Assembly: GCA_016946835.1 (NCBI GenBank)
Contig: JACVTC010000096.1
Location: forward strand, 647,001 to 711,000
Length of the DNA: 64,000 nt
Direction: 5' to 3'
DNA from: Neocallimastix lanati (nom. inval.)
Lineage: Eukaryota > Neocallimastigomycota > Neocallimastigomycetes > Neocallimastigales > Neocallimastigaceae
In this document: positions 41,282 through 53,168 of the stretch, piece by piece
Layout: each line of letters starts with the position of its first letter
How positions within the stretch are numbered: the first letter of the stretch is position 1
Position numbers and translations under genes: made by a program
Notes under the pieces: generated by a model
What the model was told of the DNA's origin: nothing
The model's database searches: none
Seen by the model: the letters and a program-made list of their open reading frames with translations, nothing else

Positions 41282-42470
41282 TTTAAAAACACACTTTAAA
41301 AAAAAATAAAAAAAAATTGTTAATTATTTAATTGCTATACTTATTATATATTTATTTATTTACAATTAAAATTATATATTTAAGTAATTTATATCTCTAG
41401 TGAGACGTTTCCGGCTAGTGTATATTTAATTTTGCTATATACACCCGTACTCCCCCTCCTGGACACTAGAATAAATATAAATTAATAAACTAGTTGGAAT
41501 GTTTACTATTCTTTCAAGCTATTAACCCCTTTCGTTTATCTTTACTTAAATAAAAATATATACAATTAAAGAAAAATTATTAATTTAACAATTAAAAATA
41601 TTTAAAAACACAAAAATTATTATTATTATTAATTTTTTTTATTTATTTATTTGTTATCGGTTATTATTACACGATTCACAATGACAATTACAATTATTAT
41701 TAAGTGTATATAATTAAAACTTAAAAAAAACAAATAAACTTAATCAAAAACAAGGTAAATTAACAAACCTAATACAACTTGAAAAATCACTATCTATTAA
41801 AACTGCCAACAACGCAGAGGGACCTTAGTATTTCGGTATGCTAAGTGAATTTGCCTGAGTCAAGTGGAGGAGCACCCAAACCGTGTTGAACGTATAATGA
41901 GTGATCTATAGGATAATTTCTGCTTCCCAACAGTATTTACCATTATATCTAATCGGGGTTCGATTAGTTAGTAATCGGCCCCTCTCCAAGCACTTGATTA
42001 AACCACTCGCAATTATAGAATTATCTATAACTGCTTAGTACGCTTTAAGCTCAGTGTGAAGTTTTATTTGGAGCACACGAAGACCAAATAAAACTGATGT
42101 TAATTTTTACCAACAACAACAATAGCAACCACAATACACCAAAAACTGATAATAATAAGAAAATAATTTATGATGATGATGATAAAAGTGTGAAATTTAT
42201 ATATATATATATATAGATATATTTAATTAATTTTAATTTAATTTAATTTAAATCAATTTAGTTTAATTTATAAAAAAATTTTTTTTTTGATGGTTCCAGT
42301 AGTTCCAGTAGTTCCAGTAGCTTCCAAAGTTCCAGTAGCCCTAATTCTTCTTCTTCTTCTTTTTCTTCTTCTTCTTTTTCTTCTTCTTCTTCGTCTTCCC
42401 CGATATCTCCACAAATTTTGGTAGACTCGGGGTTAGACTTAATTATTTAAAAATCAAGCAGGGGGGATGG
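41282..42470 (-). other. GC-richer leader upstream of element E gag
   Basis: About 1.2 kb with no ORF but several non-random, foldable segments: CTAATCG/CGATTAG (41951-41957 and 41963-41969), TTTTATTTGG/CCAAATAAAA (42062-42101), and a GC-rich block at 41800-42080. It probably is the untranslated leader and LTR portion of element E. The LTR edges could not be fixed. Confidence 0.45.
42290..42431 (+). repeat. GTTCCAGTA minisatellite, TTC microsatellite and CCCCGA/TCGGGG hairpin
   Basis: 42292-42341 holds repeats of GTTCCAGTA(G), followed by a (TTC)n-type pyrimidine run (42346-42396). Then comes CCCCGATATCTCC...GACTCGGGG (42397-42431), an inverted repeat related to those at 38537 and 48396. Confidence 0.85.
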
Positions 42471-45153
42471 GGATTACCCTTCTTTGATTTACAAATTTAA
42501 TAAAAATTTTTTTATAAAATTTATTTATTATTTTATTAATATTTAATATTTTCTTGAAAATTACATATTTATATTTTAAAAATTCTTTGTGATATTTATA
42601 TTTTTTTTTTTGTAAATTTAACTATAATTATTTGTTTATAATTTAAATAATTTTATAGAATTATTGAATTAATTTTATATCAATAATTCATTTTTGTTTT
42701 AATTCTTATAAATATAATAATATATAATATTTAAATATAATTTAATTAGAAACAATTATAAATAAATATATAGAAAATAGTTTTTACTATTTTCTTTGAT
42801 ATTTTTAAGTTAAATAAATTGTTTTTAAAGATTAATATAATAAATTTAATAATCTTTAATTATTTTAAATAATACTTGTAATTATTTTCAAAAATAAAAT
42901 AAAATTTTTATAATATTTAATTAATAAATTTGATAATATTTAAATAATAATTTTTATAATAAGTAATAATTTTTAATAATAATTTTTAATAATAATTTTA
43001 ATTAATAATTTTAATAATTTTATAATAATATTTAATAGTTGTAATAAATAAATTTTTATAATAATATTTAATTAATAATTTAATAATAAATAATTTTTTT
43101 TATAATAATATTTAATAATTTTACTAATTTTATAATATTAATAGTTTATAATAAATTTTATAATAAAAATATTTAATTAATAATTTTAATAATTTATAGT
43201 ATCTTAAAAGTATATAACTTTAATATTTACAATGTTATTCTAATTTACTCATATATTTAATAAGATAACAATAAAGTAATTAATTAAGATTGATTTAAAA
43301 TTATTTACAAGATAAAATTAATTTATATTAAAATAAATTAATTTATAATTAGGTTTAGGTTATCAAGAATATAGGAAAGTACAATTTAGTAAAGAATTAT
43401 TAATAATATTTTATACAAAATAAAGGTTAGTAATTCATTCTTTACCAAAAATGTTGAGGTTCATATTGTAAAAGGAGTGTGAACATTAATAAATAGATAA
43501 ATTAACTAACTAAATTACACTAAAGAAATTATTACTACACATTTTAAATTTTATTTAAAAAATTATTATTAAAAATATTTATTATTTATAAATTATATAA
43601 TTATTTTATTGTTAAAAATAACTTTAATATTAATATTTATTTTAAGTACAATATGGGAAATCTTTCAACTACTTATTATTCCTATTTCATTTTTACTATT
43701 ATTTCTACTAATTCTTTCCTCAGAAAGGCCCCCTCATAAAAATATATGGATTATAAATATTTTTATATTATTTAATTACATTATTAAAACCAATCACATA
43801 AATTAATTACATAAATTTAATATTTAAAATTATAAAATTTAATTAATATAAAAATTATTATATAGAATATATGAAAATTATTAATAGTAAAGAATATAAT
43901 AATATATTTTTATATAATAAATTATGTTAAAATTTAAATAGGTAAATGATTATAGTTAAATCTTTCTAGTTTGGGTTAAATTGGTCAGGTCAAGATGTTT
44001 ATTATTAATTATTTAAATTTAAATAACAAATAACACACACAGAGTTTTATAATTAAGAATTCAATCTTTAAGATTTATGTTTTATTAGAATTTTATTTAA
44101 TATATATTTTTTAATAATAAAATTAACTAAGATTAATATAAAGAATTATTTATTGTTATAATTAATTCATTAACTTTATGTTAATAGGCTAAAATTTAAT
44201 AAGTTAATAATCTTACAAAGAATTCAAAATATGGAATCTCAAATCCTTTTTATACTAAACTAAAATAATAATTAACAATATAAATAATTAATACATTTTA
44301 ATCTTAATATATTCATACATGTATATAAACTATATAAAATATAATAATAAAATAATATTGATAAGAATCTTTTTAATAAATTAACTATATGATTATTCAT
44401 AAAACAATTTAATACTAGAACTAATTTAATAATAAAATAATATAAAATAAAATAAAATATTAAAACTAATTAAAAATTCTCTTTCGGAAATCTTTAGAAT
44501 GATAAAGAATTCCTTAGAATCTTTTAGAAAATAATTGAATAAAAATATATAATAAAATATATAAAACTTATAAACTTATTTAAAATATTATAAAACTATT
44601 ACTAATAATTAATTCTGTATTTTTAATTAATAATATTAGTTCATAAAAAAATTAATTATATAATTTCCAAGTTAAGAGATTTTATCTAATATAAATTTCT
44701 AATTATTAATCTAGGGTCTTAATTAAATAATTAAACTATTTTTTATATTTAAAATATCTTTAAAGTCCAATATCTCGTCATCTAGTAGTCCAATAAGGTT
44801 TATTTTAACATATGTTGTTGTTCTCGTCCGTAGCTTTCTAATGAATATAATTTTAGCGGGAATATCAATATAATATATCCATTTTTTGTCGTATTATTGT
44901 TATTTTTCTTCAAGTTATTTTTATTAAATCCTTAAGGGTTAAATTAAATTAAATTATCTTTAATAAATAAGTCCAAACCCTTTGGTTTCTAATTATTTAA
45001 TGTTTGTAATATTTTTATAATTAAAATCGAATTAAAATAATTTTTGTCAATAACTAAATTAAATTTCAATTGATCTAATAGTGAATTTTAATCTCAAATC
45101 CACTAGTATTCGTGACATTGAATTTAATAATTTAATTATAATTAATTTTATAA
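42432..45153. other. AT-rich relic sequence with LTR-like ends
   Basis: No gene. 43230-43430 (ATTAGGTTTAGGTTATCAAG ...) repeats 38090-38235, so two copies of an AT-rich LTR-like segment flank element E. A GC-richer end GATCTAATAGTGAATT ... CCACTAGTATTCGTGACA (to 45117) lies just 3' of unit F on its coding strand and could be an LTR edge. An ORF at 43609-43806 is AT-rich noise. Confidence 0.4.
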
Positions 45154-46530
45154 TTAAATTATTACACAAATAATGATAAATAATGAAATTATAAAATTAA
45201 ATAATAAATAATAAATTCTTATTTTAATTGTATCGTTACACAAAGCAAGAGTTTTTAAGATATCCTCATTTGTTCCTGTATGATAACTTTTGTATTTTTC
45301 CATCTGTTGTTGGAAGGCTTGTAATGAAACGGTGAATTGAGATGCAAGGTTGGAAATGTTTTCCAAAATTTCCTTGAAGGCTTTATTAGTGTTTGGATCG
45401 AGGTTGGTTGTTAACGCTAATTTTTCCGGAAGTTTAGTATCTGCTATAGCTTTTACCGTAATATCTTTAATTGATTCCAAGGCCTTATTATAGTCGATAT
45501 GGAGGTTTTTCAAGAAATATTCAAATTTCTTTTGATGCTGGTTTAAGCCCTTTTCCAAGTTGCCGCACAATGTTAATATAGCATTAGTTTGCTCTTGTGA
45601 ACTTTCCTTTGTTAGAGAAATGATTGTATTTCTTGTATTTTCGAGTTTTGAATAATAGTCCACAATTCTTTTATTTATATCATCAATATTTTTTAAAGTA
45701 GCTACTTCTTGTAAGTCCTTGCTTGTGAGGGCTGTTCCAGCAACTGATTGAATCATATCAAATAGCTTTTTATTTTCTTGACTAAGTCCGGTGATTTCAT
45801 TTTGAAATTGAGAGGCTCTTGTATCAAACTCGTTGAAGAATTCAGTAAGTTTATTATTTTCTTCTTTAGCCTGTTTATCTATGACCCTTCTAGTATCTTC
45901 ATTTTGTTCTATAGCCTTTACAGCTGTAGTTCCCGCAAGTGCTATGTTATTGTTTAATTCTGTTCTGAGCTCATTGATTTGTGTATTCATTTGTGTATTC
46001 ATGCGCAGGAGATCTACCTTAGTTTGTTCCCTGATTTGTTCTCTAAAGAACCTCTGTTCTGCAGAAATGTAGTTACGTTTAGCACTTCTTACGTCTGATT
46101 TCTTTATTCGTGCATCTCCATTATCAAATAGTTCTTGTAGGGCTTCATATTTATATTGTAATCCTTTCCAGGTACCTAATAATTCAACTAGGTGTTCATT
46201 TACTTGCTCTATAGATTCAATTTCTACCTATTCAGGATCTTGGGTTAAAGTGACTTCGTGCTGTGATTCATCTACTACATCTAGGTATGAAATAGTAGGT
46301 GTATCTTGCTTGCTGTCGTATATGAAAGGATTTCTCCTTTCTTCTTCTAAATTGTTGGAGCATACTATAATTTCGAAGTTACCTAATAAGGGGACCAAAG
46401 CGTTTTGATTATTTTCCTCAACCATTCTTGAACTTTTACGACTTAGAGTAAGTAAACTATCGTTAGAAATACTATTGTTGTCTTCTGAAATTCTTTTGAT
46501 ATATAGATTATCTATTTTCAAAATATTCAT
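45154..46530 (-). CDS. Unit F ORF2: coiled-coil protein with C-terminal membrane segment, one in-frame TAG
   Basis: Not recognised. Frame of 459 codons from ATG 46530 to the stop at 45154, interrupted once by TAG (46230-46228, codon 101). After the TAG the frame encodes long heptad-like helices (MNTQMNTQINELRTELNNN, then LASQFTVSLQAFQQQMEKY) and ends in a hydrophobic segment YYLLFNFIISLFIIICVII that could anchor it in a membrane. Its ATG overlaps the stop of ORF1 as ATGA. Composition is richer in GC than its surroundings, a sign of real coding DNA. It may be an accessory (non-pol) ORF of a retroelement or a host-derived gene. The TAG may be a mutation or read-through. Confidence 0.5.
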
Positions 46531-46901
46531 AAATTACTAGTATTACCAATAGCTATGTTAGCTAAGAGTGTATCTAATTGGTAAGGAAGCTTCTTTTCTT
46601 TTTGCTTGCAAAAGGATTTATAGATGGAGGTGAGACCTAAGCAAATAAATTCAAAGGCACTATATTCTGGTGGAATTTTCCAAAAACCTATGGTGTTGTC
46701 GTTATAAACGAATTCATATTTACCTGTAAATTCTTGAATAATCGGTTGGTTGTCTATGACTTCGACGTAAGCAGAACCGTATTGATATAGCTCTATTTCT
46801 GAGCAATTAGTAAACGGGGTTATATCAGAAAAATAGTTTTGGTAATCAGAGTCTTCGATATCCCACAATTCTCCTTTAAATTGGATATAATAGGATATCA
46901 T
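46527..46901 (-). CDS. Unit F ORF1: hypothetical 124-residue protein
   Basis: Not recognised. Starts MISYYIQFKGELWDIED at 46901 and ends INGTSNL-like (IGNTSNL) with TGA at 46529-46527, one base inside the ATG of ORF2, so ORF2 is in the -1 frame. It has aromatic and acidic residues and a conserved-looking FWKIPPEYSAFEFICLG stretch, with no signal peptide or membrane segment. The overlap implies coupled translation by stop-restart if both are expressed from one RNA. It has no similarity that I can name to gag, protease or transposase. Confidence 0.5.
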   Translation of the reverse strand: MISYYIQFKGELWDIEDSDYQNYFSDITPFTNCSEIELYQYGSAYVEVIDNQPIIQEFTGKYEFVYNDNTIGFWKIPPEYSAFEFICLGLTSIYKSFCKQKEKKLPYQLDTLLANIAIGNTSNL

Positions 46902-47250
46902 TAAGTTTTAACTTAATTGTATGTACGAATGATATTCTCCAAGGTTATTTTTCTAAAAAAAAAAATTTTTCGAATTTATTTGAAATTCTAACTTGTTCGA
47001 ATGAACGTACGAAGTGTGAGGTTGCAGCCGAGAAACCCTAAGCTATATACTAATTTCGAGAGTGACCTTTTGGAGAGAGCTTTTCGCGATTATCGCAGGC
47101 TTTTTTCTTTATTCTTCTAGTTCTTTTTCGATGATCACTAGCACAGATAACTATTCTTGATACTAGTGTAACGCAGGGAGGTAGTGTTTATTAATGATAC
47201 TTCTTTCTTATGTATCACCTTTAACGTTAATATAAATATATGTGTTAAAA
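46902..47250 (-). other. Leader of unit F
   Basis: GC-richer noncoding stretch directly upstream of ORF1. It includes a palindromic GCGATAATCGC (about 47085-47095) and two ACTAG-containing segments (about 47139 and 47161). ACTAGTGT/ATTCTAGTGT motifs recur in the element E leader (about 41415) and near 52110, suggesting a shared element family. Confidence 0.4.
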
Positions 47251-47690
47251 CTTTTATTAAGAAAACACAAAATCTAATAAGTCGCTTGAATGTTTTAAGT
47301 TTTTAAGATTAAAAAATTTTATTTAATTATAATATTTATTTTAAATATTTATTAAATTTATTTGTTATTAATTTTGATTTTAAGATTTTTATTAATTAGA
47401 AAGAAAACTTATTAGATATATTATTTTTATAGATAAGAAACTGTTATCTATTTTATATTTTATATATCTACAAGTTTTTTAGAAAAATAACAATGAATTA
47501 ATTATTTAAAGAAATTACATTATTTATATAAAGATATTTATTAAAGGTATCAGTTCTATTCACTGACTTATAACCTATTATATTATTTTAATAAAAGGAA
47601 ATATATATATATATTTATTTTATTGCAAAAATAATAATAATAATAATAATAATAGGCGAACAAATTTATAAAAGCCTAAAATAAAAATAA
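47251..47690. other. AT-rich spacer
   Basis: Nothing recognised apart from a short (ATA)n run at about 47630-47655. Confidence 0.4.
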
Positions 47691-47732
47691 AAAAAACTAT
47701 ATATTTTAACGTCACTTCGCAAGAATGACCAG

Positions 47733-47792
47733 GGTTTTATCAGGGATCGAACCTGACCCACCTCTTATTTTCTGCGCGAGTGAACAAACTAT
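47733..47792 (-). ncRNA. tRNA-like segment with a perfect T-arm/B box (SINE or decayed tRNA)
   Basis: Reverse complement of 47740-47756 is TCAGG-TTCGATC-CCTGA: a 5-bp stem with a 7-nt TTCGATC loop, identical to a canonical tRNA T-arm and Pol III B box. About 38 nt upstream on the minus strand, TAGTTTGTTCACTCG resembles an A box. The acceptor stem does not close (TAAAACC on the 3' side lacks a GGTTTTA partner) and no clear anticodon arm was found, so it is not called as a functional tRNA. It lies in a GC-richer 300-bp block (47700-48000) whose remaining sequence was not identified. Confidence 0.45.
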
Positions 47793-48245
47793 CACCTGTT
47801 GAAGTGTGTAGTTGCCTTCAGCGTGAAGGTTTTATAGTTCTAGGGCGTATTTGCCTAATTGTCAAGGATTTGTTCCTTGAGATACTCGCGTTTACAATCT
47901 ACAAAACCTTGCAAAATTGTAAATAAGAGTTTATGAAATTAATATCCTGCAAGCTAACACTGTCTTACTCGAATATTAACTTCGTAAATTTGTTAACTTT
48001 TTATTATTTTTTTTTATTATTATTTTTTTTTCTATAATCTATAATTAAATAAAGTTACTACAAAAACTAATGTTTTCCCAAGTTTTTTTTTTTTTTTTTT
48101 TTTTTTATTATAACTTTTATTATTATTATTATTAATATTAAACTATTAATTATTATTATTTAACAAAACTTATGGATAATCTGATAGTATACCCTGTCTG
48201 ACGTGCAGCTTGCTTCTTCACGGCGTCATCCCACGCGGGTACCAC

Positions 48246-48436
48246 GACTACTGTATTCAATATAAAATACAGCAGTCCAGAGCCTACTAGCCCAATTACT
48301 ATGTAGGTTAAACTTAGCCCGGAAATCTATATCCAAGGCTTTGTTAAATAATTTAATTAATAAATAATATTAAATTTTATTTTTCTAATATTCTCCGATA
48401 TCTCCACCATAATTTATGCTATGGTTCGGGTTTTAT
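48246..48436 (+). repeat. Structured repeat unit, copy 2
   Basis: Matches 38277-38582: CGACTACTGTATTC ... AGCCTACTAGCCCAATTA ... CTTAGCCCGGAAATCTA, then CCGATATCTCCACC...GGTTCGGG. Potential stems are CTGTATT/AATACAG and CCTAC/GTAGG. Confidence 0.6.
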
Positions 48437-50050
48437 TAGAATTTTTATTTAATTATTTATTTTTAATATTTTTCTGTCTACATTTTAATTATTGAAAAAC
48501 TTCACTTATTTATACTTTTTGAAAAAAAATAAATAAGTAAAGCCTTTCTACATTTTATTATCATATTTAAAAAAAAAATAATTTACTATTACTAATTACT
48601 TAAAATTTTATATTAATTTAAATTAACTAATTCATAAGTATTTTTATTTTAATAAATTTTGTTTATATAATTTAATATTATTTTTCATATACTAAAACTA
48701 AATTATTTAATATATACGAAAAGTAACAAACAAGATTTAAAAAGATTTTACAGAAAAATAAAGTTATTTTAATCAAGAATGTTAATATAATATTCTTATA
48801 TTTTATATAAAATAAATTTAAAAAACTATAATATATTTAATATTTATTATTAATCAATTAAGATTTGATTTTATTTGTGGGGAATAAAAATATTAAATAA
48901 TCAATTTAAAAATAAAATAAAATACTAAAAAGAATACAATTTTAATATTGATACAATATAATAATAATATAATAATATATTTGAAAATAAAAATAAAATA
49001 TTAATATTGATAATAAACACTTTAATAAAATAATAAAATTTAAGGCTAAATTATAGATATTGATATTAATAATAAAAATATAGAATTATTGATAATATTT
49101 AAGAAACTTTTAATAAAAAAAGATATATTTATAAAATAATTTAATATAGAAAATATAGTAAAGTAATATTAAGTAAAGAACAATATAATGGATTCTAAAG
49201 TAAGTTGAAATTCTAATTAATAATCCATTATATGTTCGTTCTTTACCATTACTGGTATGGTTCATATAGTTTTAGGAATATAATAATAATTAACACAAAT
49301 AATAAAATTACAATAAAAAAAAAAAAAATAATTTGTTTTAAAATCAATATTTATTTATTTAAATTTATAAAAGAAAAATAATAATATAATTATTTATTTA
49401 ATAAAAGTAAGTTATTGATTATATTTTATTTCACTAAAAATTACATGTATTTATATTTTTTTATCAAATTAAAATTTGTAAAGCCTAACTATTTTTTTAA
49501 TAAACTAATTACTAATTATTTTTATAAATGAAACATTTAAATTGAAATTGAATTATTATTTTAGTTAATAATATTATTGTTATAAATAGTAGTTATATTA
49601 TTGAATTATTAATTATTTAATAATAATTTAATATTAATATATATAAAATAAAAATAAAGAGAATATACAGAATATTTTAATTGTGGTTTAGTTAAATTTA
49701 GTAATTAAAAATAAATTTAAATTGATAACGAAAATTTTAATAACTAATTAAATAGATTTGATTATTTTCAATATAACATATTACAAAAGAAATATAATAT
49801 TAATATATTAAGTGGGCAAGGACAATATTCTTGGCTAAAGATTTTTATTACATTATAATGGAATCGGATCGATAATTCAAAAAGGAATTATAAGTTAATT
49901 GGTGATTTATTAACTTAAGATTTCCATTTAGTAATATTTGAAGAATATTGGAAAGTTCCAATTATATAGAATAGGATAATCTATATAAGGTTAGAATAAT
50001 TTATATTATTCTAGCACAATTAGTATTATTTGTTCATTCTGTATTATTAC
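48437..50050. other. AT-rich relic sequence left of the solo LTR
   Basis: No gene. An inverted pair, AAAGAAC/GTTCTTT with ATATAATGG/CCATTATAT, lies at 49173-49247. A TATA-containing segment at 49980-50035 precedes the solo LTR. Probably old LTR fragments. Confidence 0.4.
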
Positions 50051-50759
50051 TGATATGGGCAAAGATCACACACAATATTTTAAAAACACAATATTAAATA
50101 TTATAAATAAATTTTTATTAGTTTAAAAAAGTATTTTATAAATTTTTATTTTATTTTATTGTCGTCCTTTTTCAAAAGAAAGAAAATTTCTTCCTTTTAT
50201 AGTTTTTTTTTACATGAATCTTGAATTGAACATTAACATATACATTTATTTATATTATTCTATTATGAATGTTATTTTAATATTAATATATTTTAAAATT
50301 AACCTATTTAAAGTATCTATTTTAAAATATAGTTGTATAATTATTAATGATATATTTATATTTAAAATTTTAACTATCTATTCTAATAATGTTTTAATTC
50401 ATCAATTAATATATAATTTAATATTCTTGTAAATATTAATATTATATTCTCATAAAGTTTATTATTGTAAAAAGAATACAGAAAATAATAATCTATTTTA
50501 GAGAAAACAATAAAAATAATAGTTAGTATTGTTAATCGATTTAATTTTATACAGAATTAAATATTTCTGTATTTATTTTATTAAAAACAATTTATAGATA
50601 ATTATTTTTATTATAAATAATTTTATTATAAATAATTTTTTTTTTTTATTATAACTATTTTAATTTTAAATAATTTCATTATTATAAAAATTTTATATTT
50701 TTTTCTTTTTATCATTTTTATGTATGCTTATTTTAAGTAAATAAGCTAGTTTCGGATCA
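50051..50759 (+). repeat. Solo LTR of the element B family
   Basis: Aligns end to end with the LTR at 58574-59280 (709 against 707 bp, few differences). It starts TGATATGGGC and ends TTTCGGATCA, and is flanked by TTAC on both sides (50047-50050 and 50760-50763). A short ORF inside (50214-50432) is noise. Relative to element B it is drawn in the inverted sense. Confidence 0.9.
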
Positions 50760-50979
50760 TTACTGTAAGAATCTATAATTATTTGCTAACAAATAATTAT
50801 ATTTTCTTAGTTAAGTTATTATAACTCTAACTTTATTTAATTACATATAATATTTATTAAATTTATTTAATTTAATTTTAAATATTCATTAATTTAACAA
50901 AATTTATTTAATTAATTTTAAATAATATATTTACAATATGTTAAATTCTCTACTGTAATTAATGTATTCTGTATTGTAT

Positions 50980-51072
50980 TGTATTCTGTATTTTATAATG
51001 TATTCTGTATTTTATAATGTATTCTGTATTTTATAATGTATTCTGTATTTTATAATGTATTCTGTATTTTAT
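50980..51072 (+). repeat. 19-bp tandem repeat, about five copies
   Basis: Unit TGTATTCTGTATTTTATAA, with starts at 50980, 50999, 51018, 51037 and 51056. Confidence 0.93.
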
Positions 51073-51109
51073 TAACTATTTAATTTTATATTTTTAATAT
51101 TAGGATAAA

Positions 51110-51640
51110 TTATATGATCGAAATATCTTTTATTATTTTATTCTTTTATTTTCGATCATTAGATTGGAAAATCGGTTAATTAAGATTTTTTCCAATTACT
51201 TTTTAGAAGTAATCGGTTTTACTTAATTAATGCGATGATCGATATGGATAGAATATCGATCGAAAACTTATCTAGGTTTTTCTATCTAATCTTTTCCTAG
51301 ATAAGAGATTTGTTAAGATTAGAAAACCCTTTCTTATTTAACCTTATTTTCATAAAAAAATATAAATAAGGCTCTTGAGTTTTCTTTGAGAAATCAAGAG
51401 TTATTATTATAAAAAACATAGTTATAATAGTAACAATTTTATATTTTTAACTTTAATAAATTAATAAAAATATTTTATTCAAAAACATATTTTTAAAATC
51501 AAATTTATACAGACAATTCTTCTCTTACTTTTTGTGTTATTATTATAATTAATTTTATAATAAACTCTAAAGGTAAAAAAAAAATTTATTTTATTTTATT
51601 TTCTCAACTTAATGAATTAGTCGTTAAGTTGTAGTTAATA
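51110..51640 (+). repeat. LTR-like repeat, copy 2
   Basis: 51165-51575 aligns with 36834-37235. The end (ATAATAAACTC ... CTCAACTTAATGAATTAGTC ... GTTAAGTTG) also matches 23535-23619, the sequence immediately left of the MULE. Contains a TATA-like AATATAAATAAGG at about 51358. Confidence 0.65.
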
Positions 51641-52642
51641 ATTCTATTTTGAGTTAGTTCTTAATAGAATTATTACAATTACAAAAGTGTAACAGATACA
51701 TGGTAACTTCAAGCCTATCCAATGATAGTTCTTTGGTTACGTAACGTATCTCTAAACAGCTAGCAATTTCGGCTAATCAAATAAAATCTTTTGTTAATTT
51801 CATACATTAAATTTTATTATTTTATAATTAATTATATAATTAAATACTTAGTTAAATATATTTTATTTAGTGATTAGTAAACTAAGTTAAATTAAATTAT
51901 TTACCAATCATAACATTATTGACATGTATAAATAATAATTGAACTTGTAACTGTAACGCACTAGCGTTACTATTAACGTAAATTGTTAAAAATAAATATT
52001 AATATTAATAAATAAAAATATAATTATTAAATAAATAAATTACCCTGTGTAAGCCCAGTAACTGATAACGGATAGAGTTATAAAGAGCTGCGCTATATTC
52101 TAGTGTAATAGTAATAAATAATTATAAATAAAAATTAATTCTAGTGTTTATCATTAACAACTCGATTAGAGAGGTGTTAAGTTATTTTAGTCTTTAAATT
52201 TAGTTATTATTCGTTATTTTAGTTAATAATAAACTTACCTTTTACATGGTCCATTACATCGAATTTCTATTTTGTTATTGGTAAATATAATAATATTCCA
52301 AATAACACTTAACAATTTATTATTATTAAAATACTTAATTTCTGTCTTATTTATTATTTTATTTAATTTACTTTTTATTTATTATAAAATTATAAATCTC
52401 AATTTTTCTTGATCTCAATTTCCTAAATTGAGATCTCATTAAATTTCGAAATTATTTTTATTTTTATTTTAATTATTTAACCACTCTCTTTTAATTAAAT
52501 TATTTCTAATTTCTATATATATTAAAAATTTTATACATTAAAATTTTGTACAACTTTGTACTACATTTATGATTATTAATATTTACTTTTTATCCTAAGG
52601 CTATGTTAATTTTCTAAATTTCAGTTGGTCTTGTACCATTAC
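51641..52642. other. Spacer with short GC-richer segments before element A
   Basis: No ORF. GC-richer patches lie at 51680-51775 and 52040-52100 (ACCCTGTGTAAGCCCAG; GAGCTGCGC), and a palindrome-like GTAACGC...GCGTTAC at 51953-51969. Likely remnants of retroelement leaders. Confidence 0.4.
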
Positions 52643-53080
52643 TGATAAATAATAACTATAATTACGTTTATTTATTAAAAATATATATATATTAATATAT
52701 ATAAAAAAATTTTAATTTTATTATAAAATTTATGATATAAATAATAATAGATTATTTTATTAGTATTATATATAAATTATTAATAATTCTTAATATTTTA
52801 CTATTATTTCTAAAGAATATGTTATTATAAAATTATAATTATTATTTTATTATTATTACTGATTGGATATTGTTGTTACACCAATTTTAGAATATAAAAA
52901 TAATAATTTAAAAAAAAAAATATTTTTAATTTCTCTCTTTTGAATAAAATAAATTTTTAATAATAAATGAATCAATAAATTAATAAAGATTTATATACTT
53001 ATATATTTATAAAGTATATAAAGCAATTTTTATAAAATCAAATAATAAAATAAAAATCTATTTATAACCAAGATTTATTA
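52643..53080 (+). repeat. 5' LTR of element A
   Basis: 438 bp, similar throughout to 58134-58569 with scattered substitutions and A-tract length differences. Confidence 0.9.
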
Positions 53081-53168
53081 AGTGGTGGAGAACCACTCTT
53101 ACCCCGGAAAGCCTACTTTATATAACACACAATTCCCCATATTCTTAAATTATCTACCGTTTTATTTT

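Noticed and set aside
43609-43806. Short hydrophobic ORF in AT-rich DNA
   Set aside because: Composition is that of random AT-rich sequence, with no motif and no context.
50214-50432. ORF of 72 codons
   Set aside because: It lies inside the solo LTR and is not preserved as a coding frame in the matching LTR at 58574-59280.
53082-53168. Coding start of element A gag at 53082
   Set aside because: That start is a GTG inside the primer-site region. The first ATG in frame is at 53169.
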